Assembly (NCBI RefSeq): GCF_029227915.1
Contig: NC_079876.1
Coordinates: 23,808,001 to 23,872,000 of the forward strand
Reading direction: 5' to 3'
Source: Hydractinia symbiolongicarpus
Taxonomy: Eukaryota; Cnidaria; Hydrozoa; Anthoathecata; Hydractiniidae
DNA: 64,000 nt
This document shows, piece after piece, positions 1 to 9,794 of this stretch (position 1 is its first letter; every line of letters starts with the position of its first letter). The position numbers were made by a program, and so were the translations under genes. The notes beneath the pieces were generated by a model, which saw nothing but the letters and a program-made list of their open reading frames with translations, did not search any database and was not told the origin of the DNA.

Positions 1-332
1 TTTAATGTATTATCCAATTCATTCAGATTGAAATGTAATTCTGTTATGTTGGTTAGCTTATTTGTTTTGATTACTCGAGGGTCTTTGATTAATGGTGTGG
101 ATGTGACATCACCCGCTAAAGATGCGTTCAGCTCCCTACCGGTGTATTTTCCTTTCGGTAGCAACTTTTCTTTTTTTCCAATGGTCACTTTTAGTGGAGC
201 TGTGATTTCATATGTAACATTGTCCGAAAACGTCTCTATGATCGCAACTTCTTTTGTGCCAGTCTCGTTGTATATGTTGTGATACAAATAGATTGTCTTT
301 TCACTATTTACGTCATTTATTGTGATATACAT
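1..332 (-). CDS. Partial leftward ORF, unassigned, possibly virus-like
   Basis: On the complement, an ATG at 332-330 opens a frame that stays open for 110 codons to the window edge, so the C-terminus is missing. The protein starts MYITINDVNSEKTIYLYHNI and is rich in Thr, Asn and Lys, with beta-strand-like alternation and no signal peptide or membrane segment. I do not recognise a domain. A compact leftward gene facing small rightward ORFs that begin within about 70 bases is reminiscent of Maverick/Polinton or other large DNA virus-like elements, but that is inference from layout. A plus-strand ORF at 28-282 overlaps it and looks like its shadow, because the minus frame has more natural composition. 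Confidence 0.45.
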   Translation of the reverse strand, partial: MYITINDVNSEKTIYLYHNIYNETGTKEVAIIETFSDNVTYEITAPLKVTIGKKEKLLPKGKYTGRELNASLAGDVTSTPLIKDPRVIKTNKLTNITELHFNLNELDNTL

Positions 333-398
333 TCTTATATTAGAGAGTGGAATTATTTAAATCAAAAAGAATGGATAGCATTTTCAAATACAACCCCA

Positions 399-503
399 AT
401 GCGGCCTATAAGCCAAATGGAGGACGGGACCTTCAGATATTGGATGGGAAGGATCTATACAAACAGACCATTATTGTCTCTGAAAACACCTGAAAGAAGG
501 TAG
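399..503 (+). CDS. Small ORF, 34 aa, unassigned
   Basis: ATG at 399 opens a 34-residue frame beginning MRPISQMEDGTFRYWMGRIY and ending at 503, four bases before the next ATG at 508. The frame is also open upstream to about 280 without an ATG, so this may be the end of a longer or spliced protein. Its only support is composition and tight packing against the larger ORF downstream. No function can be assigned. Confidence 0.25.
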   Translation: MRPISQMEDGTFRYWMGRIYTNRPLLSLKTPERR

Positions 504-507
504 ATCT

Positions 508-1101
508 ATGATCAGATCGGTATATCGTTTTCATGTCTATTATCACATTAGACGAATCATTAAGCGCTTGCAGACACCTCTACCTTTTAAAGATAGTTTT
601 AATCAATATGACAATCCTTATTCAAACGAAGAATTTCTAAAAATATGTGGTGAATATGACGTCGATTCTAATCCTATGAAATACAGAGGTCAATACTTTT
701 TCAGCTCATATCAAAAAAGACGTAAAAACTATCCAACTCCGGGCTTGAGTTATTTCACGAATGACTCCATGACACGATGGATTGTGGAAAAATCTAATGG
801 CTTTACAAAAACAGGCCTTGTAAAGATTTCAAGCAGTGTTAGGGCGTATGCTTATCTTGTTCTTAGTTCGCAAGCCTCATCCCGTTCTTCTATCTTGGGT
901 AATGATTCAAGCGCTTTGACGGCTCAAAGAGTTTTTATGAACAACCTTGAGGACATTGTTAACCGTAGGGTTGATATTCAGGAGGACATTAAACGTTATC
1001 AGGATACGTTAAACTACGCTTCAAGTAAGGTTGATTATTCGGTTGGACAAGGTATTTATATGTTACCTAGTGACATGAATCTCAAAAGATCTGGTATGTA
1101 A
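508..1101 (+). CDS. 197-aa protein, unassigned, possibly virus-like
   Basis: An uninterrupted 197-codon frame starts with ATG at 508. The protein is hydrophilic, with a basic Tyr/Arg-rich start (MIRSVYRFHVYYHIRRIIKR), a central KRRKNYPTPGLSYFTNDSM segment and a C-terminal charged helical stretch (NLEDIVNRRVDIQEDIKRYQ) that could be a coiled coil. It has no signal peptide or membrane helix. In an AT-rich background with frequent stops, an open frame of this length with balanced composition is probably coding. The divergent leftward ORF and closely spaced rightward ORFs suggest one compact element rather than ordinary intron-rich host genes. I do not recognise the family; a Maverick/Polinton structural or accessory protein is one possibility. 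Confidence 0.45.
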   Translation: MIRSVYRFHVYYHIRRIIKRLQTPLPFKDSFNQYDNPYSNEEFLKICGEYDVDSNPMKYRGQYFFSSYQKRRKNYPTPGLSYFTNDSMTRWIVEKSNGFTKTGLVKISSSVRAYAYLVLSSQASSRSSILGNDSSALTAQRVFMNNLEDIVNRRVDIQEDIKRYQDTLNYASSKVDYSVGQGIYMLPSDMNLKRSGM

Positions 1102-1132
1102 AATCCTATTGTTATAAGCGTTTGATTGACAG

Positions 1133-1363
1133 ATGGTTTTACAAGATAACAAAAACTGCTTGCGTGTTGTTATTTATGTTTTATTATCATTGATGGTATT
1201 ACCACGTACGCTAGAGGCCATTATAGACACAGTTGAATCCTATCACTGTAATGGGGGGTACACGGCGGGGATTGGGGGGTGGGGGCCCGGGGGGGATTGG
1301 GGGGTTTGGGACAGAAACTCTTCTATCGTTGATTTAACGGATATGATCTATGATTTGACGTAA
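1133..1363 (+). CDS. 76-aa secreted-type ORF ending in a tandem repeat
   Basis: ATG at 1133 opens a 76-residue frame. Residues about 11-30 are a hydrophobic stretch after a short basic start (NCLRVVIYVLLSLMVLPRTL), as in a signal peptide. A Gly/Trp-rich part follows, encoded by a G-run tract, then the tail SSIVDLTDMIYDLT. The tail is encoded by the first copy of a 77-bp tandem repeat that continues past the stop codon. The G-rich middle may be a low-complexity expansion, so the ORF may be a fusion of a real 5' end with repeat sequence. No family is recognised. Confidence 0.3.
   Translation: MVLQDNKNCLRVVIYVLLSLMVLPRTLEAIIDTVESYHCNGGYTAGIGGWGPGGDWGVWDRNSSIVDLTDMIYDLT
1253..1310 (+). repeat. 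G-run tract
   Basis: A 58-base tract contains at least seven runs of three or more G, including G6, G5 and G7 runs and a GGGGGCCCGGGGGGG core. It is exceptional in this AT-rich window and could form G-quadruplexes on the plus strand. Confidence 0.8.
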
Positions 1364-1542
1364 AATGGTAAAGTGCTAAGGGGATTTTTATTGACTCTTC
1401 TATCGTTGATTTAACGGATATGATCTATGATTTGACGTAAAATGGTAAAGTGCTAAGGGGATTTTTATTGACTCTTCTATCGTTGATTTAACGGATATGA
1501 TCTATGATTTGACGTAAAATGGTAAAGTGCTAAGGGGATTTT
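1317..1542 (+). repeat. 77-bp tandem repeat, about 2.9 copies
   Basis: Copies start at 1317, 1394 and 1471, each with ACTCTTCTATCGTTGATTTA, exactly 77 bases apart and essentially identical; the third stops a few bases short. Each unit holds the last codons and stop of the 1133-1363 ORF plus downstream sequence, so the end of that ORF has been amplified. Confidence 0.93.
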
Positions 1543-1599
1543 GTCCTAACATCCGCATTTTCCTATCTCTACATGGAATATTGATTTTTATGTAATGAA

Positions 1600-1785
1600 A
1601 ATCTGTCGGATGGACAAGTTTGAACTGGATACGCTAAATTTTTTAACTATGGTTCTTAATAAAATTTGATTTTTAGTTTGGAAACTTATAACATATATCA
1701 ATAGTTAAGAGACAATTCCAAAGCGATCTTATCATGACGCATCCCATCGTTTTAGCGCTGTAATTAGTTGTCCATCCGACAGATT
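1600..1785. repeat. Inverted-repeat element with 18-bp perfect arms
   Basis: AATCTGTCGGATGGACAA at 1600-1617 is repeated in perfect inverse at 1768-1785, leaving a 150-base centre with no ORF. This is the form of a small MITE or a large hairpin. No convincing target-site duplication is visible next to the arms. Confidence 0.7.
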
Positions 1786-2744
1786 TATTTAGTCACTCGC
1801 TCATACGATCAGGACCGTATAGGGCAGAAGTCTTTGTTTGCAAAGAAAACCTTTTAATTTTATCAAAGTTGGGACATTAATTAAACCATTTTTGAAGAAT
1901 ATCACACAACACTTCAATTATAAATTTTTCTAGTAGTGTTGACCAATTTCGAAATATGCTCATATGAAGAATGGACTCGTAAAATAGTCAGGAAATTTTA
2001 ACATCCTGATTTATATACCACAGCGTTTCGAATAAGCGTTGTTTTAAAATCTCTTTATTACCTGAAAAGGCGTTTTTTTAAGAATGTTTTTATTTTAAGA
2101 TGAACATTTTGTATCGTAAATGTGAGATTATTAACGTATTAGCTAAAACTGGTGTCATAAACACTGGACAATGCCACCAATTGAGGTCATCACTAGAAAG
2201 GGTAAACACATTTGAAAAAACCATATCTTTCGAAAAGCAGGTGTTAAAAAGGGTTAGATATGAGCGAAAGCAATTATTTGAAATGTTACAGTTGATATAA
2301 AAAGACAGTTGTTCTTAGTAAAGAAAATGTAGACTACTAAACGTTATTGAACCTTTAAAAAATACATGTTTTGTGCACTTTTTATATTTTTTTAGTTTTG
2401 AATGCATTCAATGCTGACTAATAGCCATTCGAAGAGTTGTTTATTTTCATCACCAACCTTACTTATCCAGATGTCACGTTCTTGCTTTTACTAACCAAAT
2501 ATTAATTGAAAAAGAACTCCTCCACAATGCTGAAAATTCTGTTTAAAGCTCATATTACAAAAACAATTAGCCGGCTAGCCAGCCTAGCTAATTACATCTT
2601 TTTGTATTCGTTTTTAATAGTCTGTTGTAAAAAGCTCTCCCTCAACTAGCTTTTCGTAGCGAATATACTGAAAACCTTCAAATAAATGCAAGGTGTGTTG
2701 GAAAGTAAAAAACATACTTTTCATTATAACAAGACATATACAGC
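1786..2744. other. Intergenic stretch, no supported gene
   Basis: This stretch is AT-rich. A 66-codon ORF at 2100-2300 (starting MNILYRKCEIINVLAKTGVI) lies in it but has no recognisable domain or supporting neighbour, so I do not call it. The last few hundred bases are presumably the promoter and 5' UTR of the FUT8-like gene; I see no clear core-promoter motif. Confidence 0.5.
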
Positions 2745-4181
2745 ATGAACGAAAAGTGTGTTGGAGTCTTAGCGTTTTTAGTAATTTTCGCGCTTTCAAT
2801 AAGCTTCAATCCTTTTAAAGAGATTAAATGGGAATCCAATGAACATGCTTTTGCAAATGTTTACTACGGAAAACCAGAATTCAATTCCTTATTTGACGTA
2901 CATAATAAAATATGGCGGCAAATGGATTCCCTGCAAGAAGAAGGAGATTGCGAAAAGAAGAAAATACTTATATGCGAGAACATTGATAGTTATGCTGGTT
3001 TCGGGTCTATGGTGATGAGATACGGTGCTTGTTTACAAATTGCTTATGCTTTGGGACGAACATACTTTATAAGACAAAGACATTACGCTCATTTCGGTGG
3101 CTTGTCTCGGTGGTTACAAAGTGGTTCTAAGCGTTGCGGATATTTATTAAAAAAGTATGGAAATAACACATGCAACCTTCATGATGTCAAGTGTTATTTA
3201 CAAAACGGTTTTGATGTGAACAACAGCCAAAAAGTTTTAGAATACACACCTAATATGCGGTTCCCTGCCCCTCGAACTATACCGGGAACGATACCTAAAT
3301 CGATAAAAGAAGTTTTGCTTTCTTTCAATGTGGAAAGACCCTGGTTATGGTTTACTTCTCAGTTTGTAGGTTACCTGGTGTTGCGACCGAATGAGAAGCT
3401 TAGAAAATTATTTAACGATTTTGCCAAAAATATGAACTACCAGCATCCCATTGTGTCGATACATATCAGAAGAGGTGACAAAATTGGACGTGAAGCACAA
3501 TTTGTACCATCTAGCAAATTTTTGAAAGCATCAGACACATTCTATGAAAAGAATTTCCCAAAAGTTACCAAGCGTCGAATTTATGTAGCTAGTGATGACA
3601 AAAACATTACAAAGGAATTAAAAAGCAGCACAAAACAAAACTATACCATCTGCAAGCTCTCTGACGAGTATTTGGCGAAATCATTACATCCCTATAAAAA
3701 AGCAGGGTTCCCCAAAGAAGTCATAGAATCTATTTTGCTAGACATACATTTTCTTAACGAAGCAGAGTATACGATCTGTACTTATACTTCAAACATATGT
3801 AGACTTTTGCACTCCCTTAAACTTTCTTCATTTCCATACAATGCTGAAAGCATTGTCTCTGTAGATTCTCCTAGACTGTTATTTTACTGGTGGTTTGGTT
3901 ACAGTGCTCCGTTTGTAAACTACTGGGTTTCCACACGTGCAAACAAGAAAAACATAACATTTCTTGATGGTAAAATGTTGTTTCCTTACACCACAGGAAC
4001 TTTGTTTACATCACGTGGTACAAAGCTGTTGGTGACAGATGGCCGTTCCACTGTAGCAGTACTGGAAATGCATACTGTTTATAAATTTAAAAATGACGCA
4101 CACGGTTATGTGTATGCTAGTGATGTTATTCCTTGGCCTGGAGAGCCAGAATATCATTTTTACAAAAAATCTGTTCTGTAA
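2745..4181 (+). CDS. FUT8-like: Alpha-1,6-fucosyltransferase-like protein (GT23, FUT8-like), single exon
   Basis: This 478-aa protein is encoded without introns. A hydrophobic segment at residues about 6-21 after a short N-terminus fits the type II signal anchor of a Golgi glycosyltransferase. The GDP-fucose binding signature HIRRGDK is at residues 240-246, followed by VASDDK near 281 and the FUT8-type motif DIHFLNEAEYTICTYTSN at 333-350. The C-terminal 100 residues end with GYVYASDVIPWPGEPEY, in the place of FUT8's SH3-like domain. FUT8 family enzymes add fucose in alpha-1,6 linkage to the innermost GlcNAc of N-glycans. At 478 residues it is shorter than vertebrate FUT8 (about 575), mainly in the N-terminal coiled-coil stem. 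Acceptor specificity is inferred. The start is the first ATG and directly precedes the anchor. Confidence 0.9.
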   Translation: MNEKCVGVLAFLVIFALSISFNPFKEIKWESNEHAFANVYYGKPEFNSLFDVHNKIWRQMDSLQEEGDCEKKKILICENIDSYAGFGSMVMRYGACLQIAYALGRTYFIRQRHYAHFGGLSRWLQSGSKRCGYLLKKYGNNTCNLHDVKCYLQNGFDVNNSQKVLEYTPNMRFPAPRTIPGTIPKSIKEVLLSFNVERPWLWFTSQFVGYLVLRPNEKLRKLFNDFAKNMNYQHPIVSIHIRRGDKIGREAQFVPSSKFLKASDTFYEKNFPKVTKRRIYVASDDKNITKELKSSTKQNYTICKLSDEYLAKSLHPYKKAGFPKEVIESILLDIHFLNEAEYTICTYTSNICRLLHSLKLSSFPYNAESIVSVDSPRLLFYWWFGYSAPFVNYWVSTRANKKNITFLDGKMLFPYTTGTLFTSRGTKLLVTDGRSTVAVLEMHTVYKFKNDAHGYVYASDVIPWPGEPEYHFYKKSVL

Positions 4182-4880
4182 TTATTTAAAATTAGGTTTA
4201 AATTTTTAAATTTTGTTTACTGAAACATTTTCGGAGCATTTGTGCAATAGCTTAACCAAGTGGAAGTTAAAATTCTTTAACCCGTTATTGTGAAGTTAAG
4301 CCAATCCTCCCCCTATTGTGCAACAAAATTATCGCACCCTGAATTTAAAATGATTCACTTTCAAATTTTTTTATATGCATACACATTACACGGACCGTCA
4401 CACCATGTAAAACACAAACTTCTTGCACGAAAATTTATTCCACAAAGATAAAGGAAAGTAGAAAAACAGATATTTATTTCTGAGGACAACCAATCGATTA
4501 AATTAACTCTGGCAAGGTTAGGAGTTTGGGGACAAGTAAGCTGGAAAAAAACTTTGGATTTTTTGGTAAGCTTTTGTGTTCTTATGACCTATATAGCTCA
4601 AAGAATAACTAAATGGCAATTTTGGGGAATTTTGGGACGAGTAAGCTAGGTAAGAGCCTCGGATTTTTTGGTATGCTGACGTATTTTGGTACTCTCTATA
4701 CAAGTACATAATTCAAAAGTTTCGTTTATATAACTTTGGGGTAAATACAACCTCGTTCCCAGGGCAATTTTTCGCTTTTTTGATATCCGAGACGACGCGA
4801 AGAAATGACCCTGGGCCAGGCTGGTTAAAATCAGCGCAATTCGTGCTGATTTTTAATTTATTCAAAATTTGGTCATTTTG
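4182..4880. other. Intergenic, two diverged repeat copies and a dispersed repeat
   Basis: Two loosely similar segments, about 4525-4580 and 4630-4690, share a GA(C/T)(A/G)AGTAAGCT start and a GGATTTTTTGGTA motif, an old tandem duplication. Near 4748-4826 lies CTCGTTCCCAGGG with a CCCTGGG partner, the form of a small dispersed inverted-repeat element. A similar CTCGTACCCAGGG occurs in each SLC22 unit (36409, 47588, 59280). No gene is seen. Confidence 0.5.
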
Positions 4881-6539
4881 TTAAGAATTGCATGCGGACC
4901 GCCGAGAACACTGTATTGCAATAATTTATGTTTTATTTTTAATCAGAAACAAGTTAGCTAAAGTGTTTGGAGTTTTTGCTTCGAGAAAATATGATTGCAG
5001 TGGTGCCTTCGCTTTTTTTTGGCTACATACAAATTTTAAATATATATTTATTTTAAAGTTTTCAGCCATCTATAGCTAGCTAGCTAGCAAAGGCCTAAGA
5101 CGTACTTTTGTAGCTACAAAGGTTGTGCAAACCAAGGTAGTTATGATTTTTAGTTATCTTTATTTTATATTATAGTTATAAGTGAAAGTACTTTTAGCTA
5201 GCCACAGAATTATCAGAGGGTTTGGTGATTAGAATTACACTGAAGATGCCTAGCTATAGCTAGTTAAGTTTTTAGTATTCTTTTAGGAACATGAGTCATC
5301 AAACGTCATCAACGTAACCATGTGTAAGATACAGATCAGATATATATGTTTAGACGTATATAATAACTGGCTCCTTTTGTCTGTTATTGTTGTTGTAACG
5401 TACATATACACCTAAATAAAATCGTATTGTCAAAATTTTTTACCTAACTTATGTTATTGTTAGGTTAAAATTTATAATTGTCTTTAAAAAAAATCTTATC
5501 ACCCTGCTTTAAATGCCTAAATTCTGAAATTTGGAAAGTATAGCTATTACAGAATCATTTTTTATGCTAATCCCATCAGACCAACCTAAAAGCATCTCCT
5601 AACAAGTTTTAGCTCAATATCTTTCTTTTCATCTTTCTTTTTCATCAGATTGCACTTTTGGTTTTTCACAAAACGGGTCTCTGGAAACTCATTTACAACT
5701 AAATGGCCACTACGGTCAAACTAATTGACTTTTTTCAATAATTTTATGTTTGTTGCTTTACTAAGAGATTAAAAGTCATAAAACATGTTACATTTCATGC
5801 AGTCACAGAAAATTGTTATTTAATCTGTAATTGATTGTTATTTAAAATCTGTAACCGATTGTTATTTAATCTGTAACCGATTAATTAAGACTAATTAGAA
5901 GGTACGTATAGATTAATTAAACGTATAACTATTTGGTTAATTAAATGGTATGAACTTCTTAATCGAGTTTTTTAACCTTTTTCAACCAAATCAACAGCAT
6001 GTGATTTTATTTTTTTGTTTATGTTTATTTTTTATTTATTTATTTTTATGTTTCTGTGTTCTGCCTCCTTTAGAAAAAATATTAGCTAGAGTGTAAAAGA
6101 AGGTCTGTTAGGGAGAAATAGGATTAGTTATGTATACCTGTATATACCTTGTGTTTTATTTGAGCTAGCTAGATAGCTGCTAAACATGTGTTCGAGCAAA
6201 CCTACATTGTGTTTTTTCTACACCCTGTGCACAAAAGCTAGCATAGCTAGCCTTTCTAGCTCTAGTCTAGTAGCTACCTCCTCAACTGCACTGCAAAAAA
6301 AACAGAACCTTACTTTAACAGTCTCTAAAAGTACAACTAAAAGCTATTTAATTTTGTTTGCACGTTAAGCTATACTAACAATGCCAAATATTTTATTTTT
6401 CACAAAAATAAATTCAGTAGAGCAGAACATAAACATTCCAGCGTCCCCTTCGCACATAAACTTTGACGCCATTATTGTTTTTCTGTTATTATTTCTGTTA
6501 TTATTCAATTTTTTTACGCATAAATTAATTTATCTTCAT
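4881..6539. other. Intergenic, AT-rich, TAGC microsatellites
   Basis: The stretch contains (TAGC)n clusters near 5073-5089 and scattered CTAGCTAG blocks, and three imperfect copies of TGTTATTTAATCTGTAACCG at about 5815-5885. ORFs at 4888-5079, 6186-6368 and 6381-6620 are short, low in complexity and made of repeat sequence, so I do not call them. No RNA gene is recognised. Confidence 0.5.
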
Positions 6540-6736
6540 AATTACCAATTGCGCAGAATGAATCAAAACATCACGTATTATTATATTAGACGTGATGTTT
6601 TGATTTATTTTAATCAATAATAAGATTTGCGATTAAATAATTACCGATTGCGCAGAATGAATCAAAACATCACGTATTATTATATTAGACGTGATGTTTT
6701 GATATATTTTAATCAATAATAAGATTTGCGATTAAA
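6540..6736. repeat. 99-bp tandem duplication carrying a 16-bp-arm palindrome
   Basis: Two nearly identical 99-base units (6540-6638 and 6639-6736) each contain a hairpin. In the first, AATCAAAACATCACGT (6561-6576) is perfectly inverted at 6590-6605 around a 13-base AT loop. In the second copy the outer arm pair has one mismatch. The two units differ at a few positions only, so the duplication is recent. Confidence 0.9.
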
Positions 6737-6754
6737 CAACCCCCTGTTTTCTAA

Positions 6755-6832
6755 AAATTCGCGGAAAGATCAAAGGAATATCGGTAACCCTTTTGAACAG
6801 ACAGACAGACGACGGATATTATTATAGAGACG
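6755..6832 (-). repeat. Dispersed repeat end (CCGTCGTCTGTCTGTC family)
   Basis: Read on the complement, this begins CTCTATAATAATATCCGTCG and continues through a GTCTGTCTGT run and AAAAGGGTTACCGATATTCC to a CTTTGATCTTTCCGC block. The same order of blocks occurs at 42716-42785 and 53880-53950. Partial copies with CCGTCGTCTGTCTGTC lie at about 7535-7562 and 7722-7742. It is a dispersed mobile-element end of unknown class. Confidence 0.7.
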
Positions 6833-7519
6833 AAGTGCATGTGACGGTCATTTCTTGACACTTCATATATCATGATTTTACACTCATTGTGAAAACATTC
6901 GGGTTGAGGTACTGTAGGGTTTAAAAAATAGTGGCGACAACGAAAATGAGTTGTTGAAAAGATGCGAAGAAGAAGTCGGCATACTCAAAAAAGAAATGTC
7001 TAGCTACTGGCTTTTTTACAGTATAATTGGAAAATGAGATAGATGTCAATAGCTTCAACTTTTATGCGAATGAGGTATGCTGAATGCTTCTTTTGCCTAA
7101 TTGTGCTAGTTTATATTTATATTTTTTTTTTTTTGGTTTTGTCAAATGTTCAGGATTCTTCTTTATTGTGTGCTTCTGATTGGGATATCTTAACAACAGC
7201 TCTTGCAGTTTTAAAACTTAGGATTAGATATGGTTTCTCAAATGCTTTTCTATGACATTTTTTTATATTTCAGTGCTTACCAATGGCGAAAAGGTTAATC
7301 CTGAAGAGAGGCATGTTTCCCTGTCCGGCTCAGACAGTGACCCGGAATAATGTAGCTGTTATCGTCTGTATTTATTATTTGAACTACCATAGCTCTTTTC
7401 CGGGATTACATATTTTTTTAAGATTTCGTATCGTATCCGAAATCTTGTTTAAACGGGCTTTTTCCTCCTTCGTTTTCCTTCTTATCCTTCTCACTCATTT
7501 CACACAGTATGTTCTATTG

Positions 7520-7760
7520 TTTGTAATCTCTTTAATAATAGCCGTCGTCTGTCTGTCTGTGGGTCCGCGAAAGCCGTGTCCCGTAACGGAAACACGAATT
7601 TTTAAAATGCACATCAATACCAAATGCGATATATTTCTGTCCACTTTGTTGCAACGGGTTAATTTGAAGGACGGACGACCCCGTGGATTTTTCCACGGGC
7701 TAACGACTAGTCTCTATCATAATAGCCGTCGTCTGTCTGTCTCTGCGCGGACCCCCCGCT
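7520..7760 (+). repeat. Two partial copies of the GTCGTCTGTCTG dispersed repeat
   Basis: TAATAGCCGTCGTCTGTCTG occurs near 7535 and again near 7722, each followed by a CGCGGACC/GGTCCGCG-like block. Between them is the palindrome CCGTGGATTTTTCCACGG at 7681-7698. A 159-codon ORF at 7283-7762 runs through this repeat and is not called as a gene. Confidence 0.6.
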
Positions 7761-8754
7761 GAGTTAGAAAATGATGTTGCGGAAACACGAATATCAAATG
7801 CGATATATTTTTATCCACTTTGCTGCGACAGGTAAATATAAAGGACGGGCGACTAATCAACGACTAGTCAATTTATATTATCAACTTGTGTCAAGTCATT
7901 AAAGTATGTTTCTGAACTATAAAGGGAATGAAATAAATTGAATTTGTTCCGAAATCTTTTAGCCTGCAAGGACTTTTCATTCTACTTTAATCAAGAAGAG
8001 AAAAACTAATAGCTCTATACTATATTTCAACTATTTGTAGAATATATATTTTTCCCTTTTTAACAAGTAGTTAATTGCTTCTTAGAATAATACAAGACGT
8101 ATAATATACGTAAAACTAGCACACCTCATACGTGACACTGTATTATACATATTCATTTGTGGAAATAAATTGAAATCAATCACAATGGGCTATCAAACGG
8201 AAAGTGAATGTCTCAATATCATTCCCTATGTAATATATTAAAAAGGATGACCACAAGCTTGATCATATTATTTTTGAAGTAATCATATAAAAAACTTCCT
8301 ATATTAACAAAAAGCAATTCATAAAGAAGTAGCAATCTTTTTGTGAAACATTTTGTGATGCCACGGATGCTAATTGTTTTGACTTTCGTAGTGCATGAGC
8401 ATATTTTTAGAAAGTAGCTTTTAGTCTGTGAAATACACAAACACCACTAGATTTCATCAAGACTCTACAACTATAAACTACAATCGTTCAATATATATTA
8501 ACAATTGTTTCACAAAAAACGGATTCTTCTATATTCGAAAGCATAACAGATTAATCCTTAGCGAAGACGGCGTGATACATATTTGCCGAAAACTTTGTTC
8601 CGGTATACGTTAACAAGTTTTAATGTTGTGAAACAAAAAAAGGTTTCTTTCAACCAAGAGATAATCGGCATATACAAAAGTATTCAGGTCTTAATTCATC
8701 GAAACAAGACAAGTAGAGTTCGTATATGTGACAATACCTTAGACACATTTCATT

Positions 8755-8975
8755 TTTCGGCCAAAATTAAGCGAAACGAGAGAAACATGGAGCGCTTAAT
8801 TGATAATGGCATAGACAAGTGCCGACTTCGGTGATTTTTGGTCTAAAATTTCGTTTTATATTGTCAAAATTGAACGAAACAAGAGAAACATGGAGCGTTT
8901 AACTGATATTATCATAGACAAGCGCCAAATTCGGTAACTTTTGTTCTGAAATTTTATATTCCGGCCAAAATTGAA
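8755..8975 (+). repeat. 103-bp tandem repeat, about 2.1 copies
   Basis: GAGAAACATGGAGCG occurs at 8780 and 8883, 103 bases apart, inside diverged units that also share CGGCCAAAATT, ATAGACAAG and a TCGGT block. A third start (CCGGCCAAAATTGAATG) at about 8962 is cut short. No coding signal is present. Confidence 0.8.
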
Positions 8976-9005
8976 TGTCAAAAAGTATTATCTAAAAGGT
9001 TATGA

Positions 9006-9372
9006 AAGGCCCAATTCACCAAAACAACTGAACCTGTTATGTATAGATTGCTTCTAGAAACATGACCATTTTCCTGAATTTTTATCAATGGCCTAGCTCA
9101 CCAAAACAAGTAATTCTATTATGTACAGATTGCTTCTAGAAACAGGATCTTTTTCCTGAATGTTTATCAATGGCTCAATTTACCGAAATAACCGCATCTG
9201 TGATATATGGATTGCTTCTAGAAATAGGAGCTTTTTCCTGAATGCTTAACAATGGCCCAATCCACCGAAACAACTGAATCTGAGATGTATGGATTGCTTC
9301 TAAAACAGGAGCTTTTTTCTAAATTTTTATCAAGGGTCTAATTTACGGAAACAACCGTATCTCTTACGTAAT
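9006..9372 (+). repeat. 82-bp tandem repeat, about 4.4 copies
   Basis: ATTGCTTCTA recurs at 9047, 9129, 9211 and 9293, exactly 82 bases apart. Units share a CCAAAACAAC/CCGAAACAAC block, then TGTA(C/T)(A/G)GATTGCTTCTA and a TTTTTCCTGAAT block, with moderate divergence between copies. It is a small minisatellite array with no ORF. Confidence 0.9.
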
Positions 9373-9794
9373 ACTGATCACTCGCCTTCACTAATGGTAT
9401 TTGGAACATACATTGCTTGTGATGTATTCTGTTAGACTCAAACAAACTGATCATGTCTCGTTGGGTAAGCGCAGTAAAACACAAGATGTGAAATTGAAAA
9501 TGAATATTTAGGCGTGTCTGCTAAATTTGTTTCTTTGTCTCTGATATTATGATGACCACTGGCGAATCGGCCATCATGGCTTGTTTATCTACCAACTACA
9601 ATTAATGTACTGATAAGAATCTTTTGTGGGAAGATGTCCAGATAATTTTTCGTTTGTATATAGTGCGAGACCATCATGGCGATGGTAGTCACTTGAACGC
9701 CGTTTTCCCCAGTTCAATTTAACTGAAAAGTTAGAATATTTTTTAAAACTATTTGTATGAAGCTTAACTGCTGTAAACCCCTGCGCTTCTTAAC
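9373..9794. other. Unassigned non-coding stretch
   Basis: Between the 82-bp array and the satellite there is a short AT-rich segment with two GGC(C/G)ATCATGG-like words and no credible ORF or RNA gene. Confidence 0.4.

Noticed and set aside
7283-7762. 159-aa ORF
   Set aside because: It runs through at least two copies of a dispersed GTCGTCTGTCTG repeat and starts without a recognisable domain.
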